Assembly: GCA_025356695.1 (NCBI GenBank)
Contig: JANXSE010000101.1
Span: forward strand, 1-42,090
Reading direction: 5' to 3'
Length of the DNA: 42,090 bases
Source: Betaproteobacteria bacterium
GTDB taxonomy: Bacteria; Pseudomonadota; Gammaproteobacteria; Burkholderiales; SG8-41
The translations under genes and the position numbers were made by a program. The notes beneath the pieces were generated by a model that worked only from the letters and a program-made list of their open reading frames with translations, had not been told where the DNA came from and ran no database searches. Shown here in pieces: positions 25,761-33,850 of the stretch (positions within the stretch are counted from its first letter, which is position 1; every line of letters begins with the position of its first letter).

Positions 25761-26828
25761 TCAGATTTTTGCCTGGTGTTCGGCGATGATATCAGCGATC
25801 TTGACGGCCTGGCCGTTGCGTTCGAGCGAGCGCAGCGCGGCGTAGACGACTGCGAGCGCGACGTTGCCGTTGTCGGCCGACAGTTCGGCCGGTTTGCCGG
25901 AGGCGATGCTGTCGGCGAACATTTCGAGTTCGGCGCGGAACATGTCGCTCTTGGCGATCTTCAATTCCTCGCGTTTGGCGTAGCCGTCCTTGCCGCGCTG
26001 GATGTAGAGGATGGCCGATTCGTGAATCTTGTCCGGTGTGTCCCAAGTGCCGAAATCGATTTCGAAATGCATCAGGCCTTTTGAGCCGAACACGCGCACC
26101 GAATAAATGCCGGGCGAGGTCCAGCACGAACCGACGTAGGCGACCTTGCCGTCGGCGAATTTCAAGAGCGTCATCGACTGGTCGTCGACTTCGGCGCCGA
26201 CCGGCGAGAGTTTCGACGACATGGCGCTGACTTCGGCGATTTCACCGCCGAGGTAGTGCACGACGTCGAACTGGTGGATCGCCAGTTGCGACAGCGGCCC
26301 GCCTGGCGCCTTGTCCTTGTACCAGCGCCACGTTTGCGGCGTCAGTTCGAGTGCGCGCTCGTTCGAGAAGTTGGCTTCGATAAACGCGACGCGGCCGAGC
26401 TCGCCGGCGTCGATGCGCTTCCTGATTTCGCGCAGGCCCGCCATCAAGCGCGCGCTATGGCCGACGGTGACCGACACGCCGTATTCTTTTTCCAGCGCGG
26501 CGATCCTGAGGCCGTTTTCGAGCGTGTTGGCGATCGGCTTCTCGGTGTAGATGTGTTTCTTCGCCTTCGCGACTTCGAGCGCGACCAGCAGGTGCTGCTC
26601 GTTGGGCACCGTCAGGATGCAGCCTTGGATGTTCGGATCGGCAAGCATCTCCTGCATGCTGGCGACGGCCGGTACGCCGAATTCCTTGCTGAACGCGTTG
26701 CGTTTTTCTTCGGAGCGGCTGAAGGCGGCGACGATATTGATTTTGTCGGACTGTTTGGCCGCGCGCGTCAGGACCTTGGCCCAGCGGCCGAGGCCGATGA
26801 TGCCGACATTGACTGCTTTGCTGCTCAT
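25761..26828 (-). CDS. Gfo/Idh/MocA family oxidoreductase
   Basis: This 355-residue protein starts with the Rossmann motif VGIIGLGRWAKVL. It has the family EKPIANTLENG signature near residue 95 with the catalytic-type lysine, and the C-terminal substrate domain with QLAIHQFDVVHYLGGE. It probably oxidises a sugar-like or cyclic polyol substrate with NAD(P). The start at 26828 follows GAGGAG; the open frame runs 104 residues further into the divergent gene and is rejected. It is the first gene of the minus-strand catabolic operon, and an operator palindrome lies 47 bases upstream of its start. Confidence 0.88.
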   Translation of the reverse strand: MSSKAVNVGIIGLGRWAKVLTRAAKQSDKINIVAAFSRSEEKRNAFSKEFGVPAVASMQEMLADPNIQGCILTVPNEQHLLVALEVAKAKKHIYTEKPIANTLENGLRIAALEKEYGVSVTVGHSARLMAGLREIRKRIDAGELGRVAFIEANFSNERALELTPQTWRWYKDKAPGGPLSQLAIHQFDVVHYLGGEIAEVSAMSSKLSPVGAEVDDQSMTLLKFADGKVAYVGSCWTSPGIYSVRVFGSKGLMHFEIDFGTWDTPDKIHESAILYIQRGKDGYAKREELKIAKSDMFRAELEMFADSIASGKPAELSADNGNVALAVVYAALRSLERNGQAVKIADIIAEHQAKI

Positions 26829-26874
26829 GCGAACTCCTCGGGAAACGTTTTTAGGTTGCAGCGGAAGGCTATTT

Positions 26875-26891
26875 CGTAATATCGTATTACG
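26875..26891. promoter_or_regulatory. Perfect palindrome, probable GntR operator
   Basis: CGTAATA (26875-26881), a TCG spacer and TATTACG (26885-26891) form a perfect 7+7 inverted repeat. It lies in the 96-base AT-richer gap between the divergent Gfo/Idh operon and the GntR gene. Position and symmetry suit a dimeric FCD-type GntR regulator controlling both sides. Confidence 0.65.
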
Positions 26892-26924
26892 GTCATACAA
26901 ATTGGTCAACGGAATAATCCAGAA

Positions 26925-27632
26925 ATGGCCCTCACCCCGCTCGAAATACAGCGTTTTGCCGCGCCGCTGCGCCAGCAGGTGCTCGAACGCCTGCGCGCCG
27001 CCATCATCGGCGGCCAGCTGGCGCCGGGCCAGCGCCTGATCGAGCGCGAATTGACCGAAATGACCGGCGTCTCGCGCACCGTGGTGCGCGAGGTGTTGCG
27101 TCAGCTTGAATCCGAGGGCCTTGTCGCCATCATTCCGCACAAGGGGCCGGTGGTCCGTGAATTGTCGGCCGACGAGGCGCGCGATCTCTACACGATCCGT
27201 GGCGCGCTCGAAGGCATCGCGGCGCGGCTATTCGTCGAGCACGCAGGCACCGATCAATTGAAGAAGCTCGCGGCCGCGCTCGACGTCGTGGTCGAGGCTT
27301 ACCGCGGCGGTGACGCCGAGCAGATTCTGACGACGAAGAACGCGTTTTACGCCGTGCTGTTCGACGGTGCGGCCAGCGAAGTGCTGTCCGGCATGCTGGC
27401 GACGCTGCACGCGCGCATCTGGCGCTGGCGCGCGTTGGGCCTCTCGCACCCGGCACGTTCGGCGCGCAGGCCGGAAGAAAGCATCAAGGGCCTGAAGGCG
27501 ATCGTCGCCGCGATCAAACGGCGCGACGCGGTCGCGGCGGAACAACTGACGCGCGACGAGGCGGCGCATGCCGCGGCCGAAGTATTGCGATTGGTCGAGC
27601 AGCCGGCTAGCAAGGCCAAAGCGCGCGCCTGA
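26925..27632 (+). CDS. GntR family transcriptional regulator (FCD subfamily)
   Basis: This 235-residue protein has a winged helix-turn-helix (about residues 10-75) with LRAAIIGGQLAPGQRLIER, TEMTGVSRTVVREVLRQLE and the wing GLVAIIPHKGPVV. A helical FCD ligand domain (about 80-220) follows. In FCD proteins a metal site of Asp and three His is common; here fewer His are seen (one in ATLHARIW, one in GLSHPAR), so the metal site may be incomplete. It is divergent from the four-gene catabolic operon and probably represses it in the absence of an acid ligand. The CMD-like and patatin genes lie downstream on the same strand. Confidence 0.9.
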   Translation: MALTPLEIQRFAAPLRQQVLERLRAAIIGGQLAPGQRLIERELTEMTGVSRTVVREVLRQLESEGLVAIIPHKGPVVRELSADEARDLYTIRGALEGIAARLFVEHAGTDQLKKLAAALDVVVEAYRGGDAEQILTTKNAFYAVLFDGAASEVLSGMLATLHARIWRWRALGLSHPARSARRPEESIKGLKAIVAAIKRRDAVAAEQLTRDEAAHAAAEVLRLVEQPASKAKARA

Positions 27633-27705
27633 ACTGCGTCGCGCGGCTGCTGCGGTATGATCGTTCGCAGATGCCGATGCTATCGGCGCGACGGAGGAAT
27701 GGAAT

Positions 27706-28266
27706 ATGGCGCGCATCAGTTACATCGATCCCGCAACGATAGTCGATCCGCAGGTGCGCGAGTGGCTGGCCGAAGCGGTTGCCGCCGGCCGGCCCGGCCC
27801 CGAGAATCAGGCGATCCGCGCGCACCAGCCCGACGTGATGCGCTCGTTCACGCTGACGCGAAAAATGCTGTTCGACGGCGACGCCGGCGTGCTCGAGCAC
27901 GACTTGAAGGAACTCGCGCGCGCCTATATCGCGCACACCATCGAATGCGGTTACTGAAGCAATCAGGGCACTGCGCGGTCGGCGCAGGATGGCAACGACA
28001 GAATGACCGAGCTCATGAACTACGCGAAGTCGTCGCGCTTCACGCCGCGCGAAAAGCTCGCGCTGCGCTACGCCGACGCCATCATGTACGATCCGGCGCA
28101 GGCAGATGACGCATTGTGGGCTGAGCTGCAAGTGGAATTTTCCGAACCCGAACTGGTCGAACTCGGCTACTGGATCGGTTTTACCTTCGGCGGCCAGCGC
28201 TGGCTGAAGACTTTAAGCACTAAACAGGGCGAGTTTGCGGCGTCATTAAAAAAGAAAATGGTTTGA
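27706..28266 (+). CDS. CMD/AhpD-like protein, candidate selenoprotein with in-frame TGA (CxxU)
   Basis: Two open segments in the same frame (27706-27957 and up to 28266) are separated by one TGA at 27955-27957. Joined, they give a 186-residue carboxymuconolactone-decarboxylase/AhpD-like protein of usual length. The TGA is codon 84, in the order Glu80-Cys81-Gly82-Tyr83-TGA, followed by Ser-Asn-Gln. That is the place of the second Cys of the CxYC redox motif in this family. The downstream half continues with the normal family sequence (SRFTPREKLALRYADA, FSEPELVELGYWIGF). A SECIS-like hairpin with a GGTC loop lies at 27971-27987. I infer selenocysteine insertion. Ribosome site GGAGG at 27693-27697. 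The alternative is a recent nonsense mutation; no other damage is seen. Confidence 0.75.
27971..27987 (+). promoter_or_regulatory. Candidate bacterial SECIS element
   Basis: CTGCGC (27971-27976) and GCGCAG (27982-27987) form a perfect 6-bp stem with the loop GGTCG. Nineteen bases separate the TGA from the loop. From memory, E. coli fdhF has a GGTC-type loop at nearly the same distance (18 bases), and G in the first two loop positions is the general rule for SelB binding. Confidence 0.7.
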
Positions 28267-28270
28267 ACTG

Positions 28271-29122
28271 ATGCGCATTTTAATTTCGAGCATTGTCGTT
28301 GCGCTGCTGCTGGCCGGCTGCGCGTTTACGCAGCACGAATATCCCGAACTGGCGACGCCGCGCGCGGCGGCGATTGAGCCGCTGCGTGCGCTGCGGCCGC
28401 TGGTCGCGCTGGTGCTCGGCGCCGGCGGTTCGCGCGGCTTCGCGCATGTTGGCGTAATCAAGGCGCTGGAAGCGGCCGGTGTGCAGGCCGACATGGTTGT
28501 CGGCAGCAGTTCCGGCGCAGTGGTGGCCTCGCTTTACGCGGCAGGCATGGATGCAACGGCAATCGAACAGCTGGCGCTCAAAATCGAAGACAGTGATTTG
28601 ATCGATCTCACGCTGTTCGGGCCGGGACGCGTGCGTGGCGAGGCGCTGCAGAATTACGTCAATAAGGTGCTCGATAACCGCTCAATCGAAGACATGCCGC
28701 ACGCGTTTGCGGTGGTCGCTACCGGGCGCGTCGACAAACGCATGACAGTATTCAATCGCGGCAACACGGGTCTTGCGGTGCGCGCCTCGGCGAGTATTCC
28801 CGATGTGTTCTGGCCGGTGTTGATCGCCGGTGTCGAATATGTCGACGGCGGCTTGAGCAGCCGTGTGCCGGTAACAGTGGCGCGCCGCATGGGGGCGGAT
28901 GTGGTGATCGCGGTCGATGTGTCGTGGCGCGGCAGCAACGAGGTCGATCAGGCCGATGTGCCGATCCGCCCGGAAACGCCGCGCACACGCTCACTCGATT
29001 TTTCCGCCAAGCTGGAAAGTATCGCGGCAGGCGAAGTTGCCGGTCGCGCCGCTGTGCCGATGATACGTGAGCGCATAGCTGCGGCAGAGCGTGCCCGCGC
29101 GAAACTTGCCGCGACACCGTAG
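28271..29122 (+). CDS. Patatin-like phospholipase, lipoprotein (RssA-like)
   Basis: This 283-residue protein has a lipoprotein signal ending LLLAGC (Cys17). The patatin fold shows the oxyanion loop GAGGSRG (about residues 50-56), nucleophile Ser80 in GSSSG and catalytic Asp192 in DGG. It should be a lipid acyl hydrolase anchored to a membrane. The start is only four bases after the stop of the CMD-like gene, so the two are probably co-transcribed, and read-through of the TGA may influence its translation. Related soluble RssA proteins lack the lipobox. A hairpin repeat follows directly. Confidence 0.88.
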   Translation: MRILISSIVVALLLAGCAFTQHEYPELATPRAAAIEPLRALRPLVALVLGAGGSRGFAHVGVIKALEAAGVQADMVVGSSSGAVVASLYAAGMDATAIEQLALKIEDSDLIDLTLFGPGRVRGEALQNYVNKVLDNRSIEDMPHAFAVVATGRVDKRMTVFNRGNTGLAVRASASIPDVFWPVLIAGVEYVDGGLSSRVPVTVARRMGADVVIAVDVSWRGSNEVDQADVPIRPETPRTRSLDFSAKLESIAAGEVAGRAAVPMIRERIAAAERARAKLAATP

Positions 29123-29148
29123 GTCGGAAAAGCGCAGCGCCTTCCGAC
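29123..29148. repeat. Hairpin of a dispersed-repeat type
   Basis: GTCGGAA (29123-29129) and TTCCGAC (29142-29148) flank AAGCGCAGCGCC. The GGTCGGA-AGCGCAGCG-TCCGAC pattern is a familiar intergenic repeat form in proteobacteria. It may also end transcription of the patatin gene; no T-run follows. Confidence 0.55.
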
Positions 29149-29190
29149 GAAGGTTGCGGCGGTAATCAACACATCATCCGCTCCGCAAAA

Positions 29191-30333
29191 TCATTTCTTC
29201 GCCTGCCGGTCGCGGTATTCCCCGAGCGCCGTTTCAGTTGTCGCTCGCTTGTCGAGAAAATCCTGTCGGCTTTCCGGTGTTCCCGCATCGAGAAAATTCG
29301 CCAGCGCTGCAGTCATGTCGCGGCGCGCATGCGCGTAACGCAGCAGAATGTCATAGTCTTTGCGCAGCGGCGCCTTGGGATCGAGTTCGAGTGCAGCCAG
29401 CCGCGCGACCGCATCATTCCACGCCGGCAGCAGATTTTCGCGCAGATCCTTCAGCGCGCTTTTGTCTTCGAGTTTGCTGTCGCGCGCGCGTTTGACGATC
29501 TCGTCGAAGCTGGCGCTCAATTTGCGTTCGTCGGCGGCAAAGGCATCGATGGCTTTTTGCAGCGCGAGCGCCTGACTGTAGATGCGCGAGGTGTCCGGTG
29601 CGTAGAGCGCGGCGCCGGGCAGTGCAATGGCGGCGAGCAGCACGGCCAGCCCGATGCGTTTTGTCTGTCCGGCGGCCCGCGCGCCGGGTTCCAGCGGCCG
29701 CGCGACGATTAGGCCCATCACAAAGCCGGCGGCGAGACCGCCCAGGTGCGCGGCATTGTCGATGCCGGCGGCGGCGAAGCCGTAGAACAGCGAATAGGTG
29801 ACGAAGATCGAGGTGCTGATGCGCAGGCGGTTCATCATCGACGGTGGAATCGAGCCGCGCTGACGTATCGTATAAGCAAGCAGCGCGCCGAACACGCCGA
29901 ATATGGCGCCCGAGGCGCCGACGCTGACTGCTTCGTTGCGCCACAACATGCTGGCCAGACTGCCGCACACGCCGGCGAACAGATAGATGGCGACAAACCA
30001 CGCGTTGCCGAACAGGCGTTCGGTCAAATGACCGCTGTCCCACAAGGCCCACATATTGAACAGCAGATGCAAAATGCCGGCGTGCAGGAAGGTGCAGGTG
30101 ACGAGCCGCCACCATTCGCCGCCGCTGGTCAGCGGTCCGAAGTTGGCGCCGAACTTCAGATAATCATCTGGCCGGCCGCCGAGCACGGCGACACCCGCCG
30201 CCGCCATCGCGCCAAAGACAATGAGGTTGAGCGCAATCAGCGCCGGAGTGACGACGACGCGCGGTGTCGCTTCGCGCAACTGTTGCAGAAACGCGAGTTC
30301 GGTGTGGTGGTCCTGCGCGGCGTCGGTGCTCAT
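29191..30333 (-). CDS. Rhomboid family intramembrane serine protease
   Basis: This 380-residue protein has a six-helix rhomboid core. It shows WWRLVTCTFLHAGILHLLFN in the first loop region, catalytic Ser141 in GASGAIFG and His196 in NAAHLGG. All catalytic residues are present. A C-terminal soluble region of about 150 residues is helical and charged, and is extra compared with short rhomboids; it may be a periplasmic or cytoplasmic regulatory part. The start at 30333 overlaps the stop of gluQ (ATGA), so the two genes are coupled; the longer open frame lies inside gluQ and is not used. Confidence 0.9.
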   Translation of the reverse strand: MSTDAAQDHHTELAFLQQLREATPRVVVTPALIALNLIVFGAMAAAGVAVLGGRPDDYLKFGANFGPLTSGGEWWRLVTCTFLHAGILHLLFNMWALWDSGHLTERLFGNAWFVAIYLFAGVCGSLASMLWRNEAVSVGASGAIFGVFGALLAYTIRQRGSIPPSMMNRLRISTSIFVTYSLFYGFAAAGIDNAAHLGGLAAGFVMGLIVARPLEPGARAAGQTKRIGLAVLLAAIALPGAALYAPDTSRIYSQALALQKAIDAFAADERKLSASFDEIVKRARDSKLEDKSALKDLRENLLPAWNDAVARLAALELDPKAPLRKDYDILLRYAHARRDMTAALANFLDAGTPESRQDFLDKRATTETALGEYRDRQAKK

Positions 30334-31250
30334 GCCGGCATTATGCCTTGTTGATCCCACCCTGATTCGCTTGACGGCTGCACACGCGATTGCGGAATGC
30401 GTTCGCGCTGCCAGTGAGCGATTGCCCATTGCCAGAATGCAGGAACGGTGTCGAGCGCAGGCGGTTGTTGTCCGAGGAACCGCGCGGCCGCAAGCAGGGC
30501 CGGTAGCACATTCTGCGGGTCAACCGCTTGCGCGCGTGTTTGTTTGCTGAGTTTTTCTCCTGCGGCATTGACCGCCACCGGCACGTGCAGATAACGCGGT
30601 GTCGGCAGGCCGAGCAATTGCTGCAGATAAATCTGTCGCGGCGTGGAGTCGAGCAGATCGGCGCCGCGCACGATGTCAGTGATCCCTTGTTCGGCGTCGT
30701 CGATGACAACGGCGAGCTGGTAGGCATAAACATGGTCGGCGCGATAGAGCACGAAATCGCCGATTTGCGTTTCGAGATTCTGCGCGACCTGTCCCTGTGC
30801 TGCGTCCTCGAAAGCAATGGCGGCGCCGCGCGTGTCAAGCCGCCACGCCCGCGCTGCTTTACCGGAAATGCCGTTGCGGCAGGTGCCCGGATACACCGGG
30901 CCTTCAATGCCGCGCAGCGCCGAATCGGCGATTTCGCGCCGACTGCACGCGCAGGCGTAGGCATGATGGTGCTGACGCAGTTGATGGAGCGCGGCGTGAT
31001 AGGCGTCGCTGCGCGCGCTCTGATAAACGATGTCACCGTCGTGTTGCATGCCGCAGGCGGCGAGTGCGTGAAGAATTTCTGCGGTCGCGCCGGCGACGGT
31101 GCGTGGCGTATCGACATCTTCGATACGCAGCAGCCATTCGCCGTTGTTGTGGCGGGCGTCAAGAAAACTAGCGACCGCGGCAACCAGCGAGCCGAAATGC
31201 AGCGGGCCGGTCGGTGAGGGCGCAAAGCGGCCACGATAAATTGCAGTCAT
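30330..31250 (-). CDS. gluQ: Glutamyl-Q tRNA(Asp) synthetase
   Basis: This 306-residue protein is a shortened glutamyl-tRNA synthetase without the anticodon domain. It has GRFAPSPTGPLHFGSL (the HIGH-type motif), the zinc ligands in CACSRRE and YPGTC, and the KMSKS-type GEKLSKQTRA near residue 235. It attaches glutamate to queuosine in tRNA-Asp. ATG 31250 is preferred to a GTG at 31271. The divergent alcohol dehydrogenase gene starts 43 bases away, so their promoters must lie close together or overlap. Confidence 0.92.
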   Translation of the reverse strand: MTAIYRGRFAPSPTGPLHFGSLVAAVASFLDARHNNGEWLLRIEDVDTPRTVAGATAEILHALAACGMQHDGDIVYQSARSDAYHAALHQLRQHHHAYACACSRREIADSALRGIEGPVYPGTCRNGISGKAARAWRLDTRGAAIAFEDAAQGQVAQNLETQIGDFVLYRADHVYAYQLAVVIDDAEQGITDIVRGADLLDSTPRQIYLQQLLGLPTPRYLHVPVAVNAAGEKLSKQTRAQAVDPQNVLPALLAAARFLGQQPPALDTVPAFWQWAIAHWQRERIPQSRVQPSSESGWDQQGIMPA

Positions 31251-31293
31251 ATTTGTTAGTATAACGACCACGCGAAATCAGGATGGAGCAACA

Positions 31294-32403
31294 ATGAAAG
31301 TCAAAGCGGCAGTTGCAATCAAAGCCGGTGCGCTGTTAAGCATCGAAACCGTCGATCTTGACGGCCCGCGCGCCGGCGAAGTGCTGGTCGAAATCAAGGC
31401 CACGGGTATTTGTCATACCGACGAGTTCACGCGTTCGGGGGCCGATCCCGAAGGCCTGTTTCCGGCGATCCTCGGTCATGAGGGCGCCGGCATCGTTGTC
31501 GATTGCGGGCCCGGCGTCAGCAGCCTGAAGAAGGGCGACCATGTCATTCCGCTCTACACGCCGGAATGCCGGCAGTGCGAATACTGCCTGTCGGGCAAAA
31601 CCAATCTCTGTCAGGCCATCCGCACGACGCAGGGTCAGGGCGTGATGCCCGACGGTTTGAGCCGTTTTTCCATCGGCGGCGAGAAGATTTTTCATTACAT
31701 GGGCACCTCGACCTTTGCCAATTACACGGTGGTGCCGGAAATCGCACTCGCCAAAATCCGCGAAGACGCGCCCTTCGACAAGGTTTGCTACATCGGCTGC
31801 GGTGTTACCACAGGCATCGGTGCGGTGATCAATACAGCGAAAGTCGAGCCGGGTGCGAACGTTGTCGTGTTCGGTCTCGGCGGCATCGGCCTCAATGTCA
31901 TCCAGGGTGCGCGCATGGCCGGCGCCAATATGATTGTCGGCGTCGATCTCAATACATCGCGCAAACCGCTCGCCGAAAAATTCGGCATGACGCATTTCGT
32001 CAATCCGAAGGAGGCTGGCAACGATCTCGTCGCTTACCTGGTGAATTTGACCAAGGGTGGCGCCGACTACAGCTTCGAATGTATCGGCAACGTCGATGTG
32101 ATGCGGCAGGCGCTCGAATGCTGCCACAAGGGCTGGGGTGTGTCGGTGATCATCGGCGTCGCCGGCGCCGGGCAGGAAATCAAAACGCGACCGTTTCAAT
32201 TGGTGACCGGGCGCGTGTGGAAAGGCACCGCCTTCGGCGGCGCCAAAGGCCGCCGCGATGTGCCGAAAATCGTCGACTGGTATATGGACGGGAAAATCAA
32301 TATCGACGATCTGATTACGCACAAGCTTGCGCTGGCCGATATCAACAAGGGTTTCGACCTGATGCACGCCGGCGAATCGATCCGCAGCGTGGTGGTGTTC
32401 TGA
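31294..32403 (+). CDS. frmA: S-(hydroxymethyl)glutathione dehydrogenase / class III alcohol dehydrogenase
   Basis: This 369-residue medium-chain dehydrogenase has the catalytic zinc ligands GICHTDEF and GHEGAGIV, with Cys in YIGCGVTTGIG. The four structural-zinc cysteines lie in PECRQCEYCLSGKTNLC. The NAD motif is FGLGGIGLNVIQG. The class III form oxidises S-hydroxymethylglutathione in formaldehyde removal and also reduces S-nitrosoglutathione. The length and the KTRPFQLVTGRVWKGTAFGG segment fit this class. The usual partner, S-formylglutathione hydrolase, is not next to it; pabB follows after 50 bases. Ribosome site GATGGAG is present. Confidence 0.93.
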   Translation: MKVKAAVAIKAGALLSIETVDLDGPRAGEVLVEIKATGICHTDEFTRSGADPEGLFPAILGHEGAGIVVDCGPGVSSLKKGDHVIPLYTPECRQCEYCLSGKTNLCQAIRTTQGQGVMPDGLSRFSIGGEKIFHYMGTSTFANYTVVPEIALAKIREDAPFDKVCYIGCGVTTGIGAVINTAKVEPGANVVVFGLGGIGLNVIQGARMAGANMIVGVDLNTSRKPLAEKFGMTHFVNPKEAGNDLVAYLVNLTKGGADYSFECIGNVDVMRQALECCHKGWGVSVIIGVAGAGQEIKTRPFQLVTGRVWKGTAFGGAKGRRDVPKIVDWYMDGKINIDDLITHKLALADINKGFDLMHAGESIRSVVVF

Positions 32404-32453
32404 CTAACGACGGCGGTGGCGCATCGCGCCGCCGTATTGCAAAATAAGAGGCT

Positions 32454-33842
32454 ATGTCAGGCCTTCTGCGCACCGAACTGCCTTACCGCGAGAATAGCGC
32501 CGCGCTTTTTGAAGCGGTTGCCGATCTGCCCTGGGCGGTTTTTCTCGACAGCGGCAGCCATGATCTGACGCAATCGCGCTATGACATCATCGCCGCCGAG
32601 CCGTACGTCACGCTGGTCACGCGCGGCAATCTGACCGAAGTGCGCGGCGAAGACAGCGAACTGTCGCGCGAAGACCCCTTTGTTCTGCTGCGCCGCCATC
32701 TAGCCGTCGATGCCGCTGCGGGCTGCGAGCTGCCGTTTTGCGGCGGCGCGCTCGGTTACTTTTCCTACGATCTGGCGCGCCGCTTCGAGCAATGGCCGGT
32801 GCACGCGCGCAGCGAGGAAAAAATGCCCGAAATGGCGGTCGGCATCTACGACTGGGCGCTGGTGGTCGATCATCTCGAACGCAAGAGCTGGCTGGTCGGG
32901 CAGGGGCGCGATCCGGAAACCGATTGGAAATGGGATCGCCTCGTCGCGCAATTCAGTGCGCCGGCCGCCGAGCGCGCGCGCCAGCCGTTTCGCATCACCG
33001 GCACCTTGTCATCGAACCTGACGCGCGATGCCTACGCGCGGCGTTTTCGCCGCGTCATCGATTTCATCAACGCCGGTGATTGTTATCAGATTAATCTGGC
33101 GCAGCGTTTCTCCGCGCCGGCAACCGGTGACCCCTGGCTGGCCTATCAGGCGTTGCGCATCGTTAATGCGGCGCCGTATTCCGCTTATTTGCGCACGCCA
33201 TCCGGAACGGTGATGTCGTCCTCGCCCGAACGCTTTTTGCGCGTGCGCGACGGCGCGGTCGAAACCAAACCGATCAAAGGCACGCGGCCGCGCGCCGGGC
33301 ACCCGCGCCTCGACGCCGAGCGCGTCGCCGAATTGCAGGCTAGCAGCAAAGACCGCGCCGAGAACGTCATGATCGTCGATCTTCTGCGCAACGATCTGTC
33401 GAAGAATTGCGCGACCGGTTCGGTCAAGGTGCCGCGCCTGTTCGAAGTCGAGAGTTTCGCCACCGTGCACCATCTGGTCAGCACCGTGACCGGCAGGCTG
33501 CGCGCCGACCGCGATGCGCTCGATCTGCTGCGCGGTTGTTTTCCCGGCGGCTCGATCACCGGTGCGCCGAAGCACCGCGCCATGCAGATCATCGAAGAAC
33601 TCGAGCCGCAGCGGCGCGGCGTCTATTGCGGTGCCATCGGCTACCTCGGCTGCGACGGCAACATGGATCTCAATATCGCCATCCGTACCATGGTCTATTC
33701 CGGCGGCAGCGTGCGCTTCTGGGCCGGCGGCGGCATTGTCGCCGACTCGCAGCTCGACGAGGAATACCAGGAAACCTTCGACAAGGCGGCGGCGCTGCTG
33801 AAGCTGTTGCAGCGGACGGCGGCGTCGCAGGCGGCGAGTTAG
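32454..33842 (+). CDS. pabB: Aminodeoxychorismate synthase component I
   Basis: This 462-residue chorismate-binding enzyme has CYQINLAQRF, SSSPERFLRV, the catalytic lysine of KPIKGTRPR (Lys275), the DRAENVMIVDLLRNDLS block and CFPGGSITGAPK. The PIKGT motif separates PabB from anthranilate synthase TrpE (PIAGT). It makes 4-amino-4-deoxychorismate for folate with the glutamine amidotransferase PabA, which is not in the window. The gene ends eight bases before the next start; that gene is of very different base composition and is probably not functionally linked. Confidence 0.93.
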   Translation: MSGLLRTELPYRENSAALFEAVADLPWAVFLDSGSHDLTQSRYDIIAAEPYVTLVTRGNLTEVRGEDSELSREDPFVLLRRHLAVDAAAGCELPFCGGALGYFSYDLARRFEQWPVHARSEEKMPEMAVGIYDWALVVDHLERKSWLVGQGRDPETDWKWDRLVAQFSAPAAERARQPFRITGTLSSNLTRDAYARRFRRVIDFINAGDCYQINLAQRFSAPATGDPWLAYQALRIVNAAPYSAYLRTPSGTVMSSSPERFLRVRDGAVETKPIKGTRPRAGHPRLDAERVAELQASSKDRAENVMIVDLLRNDLSKNCATGSVKVPRLFEVESFATVHHLVSTVTGRLRADRDALDLLRGCFPGGSITGAPKHRAMQIIEELEPQRRGVYCGAIGYLGCDGNMDLNIAIRTMVYSGGSVRFWAGGGIVADSQLDEEYQETFDKAAALLKLLQRTAASQAAS

Positions 33843-33850
33843 ACTGTCAA

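Noticed and set aside
26829..27140. N-terminal extension of the Gfo/Idh gene
   Set aside because: It would overlap the GntR gene and its operator; a good ribosome site supports the start at 26828.
27955..27957. Treating the CMD-like gene as a pseudogene or as two separate genes
   Set aside because: Only one stop interrupts the frame, it falls on the redox Cys position, the downstream half is intact and a SECIS-like hairpin follows. A nonsense mutation remains the alternative until sel genes are checked.
32410..32435. Hairpin between frmA and pabB as a terminator
   Set aside because: The stem has a bulge and no T-run follows, and such GC-rich pairing is common by chance here.
33407..33850. 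Upstream extension of the nuclease-like gene into pabB
   Set aside because: The extension lies in another frame of pabB, is Arg-rich, and ATG 33851 directly after the pabB stop is more natural.
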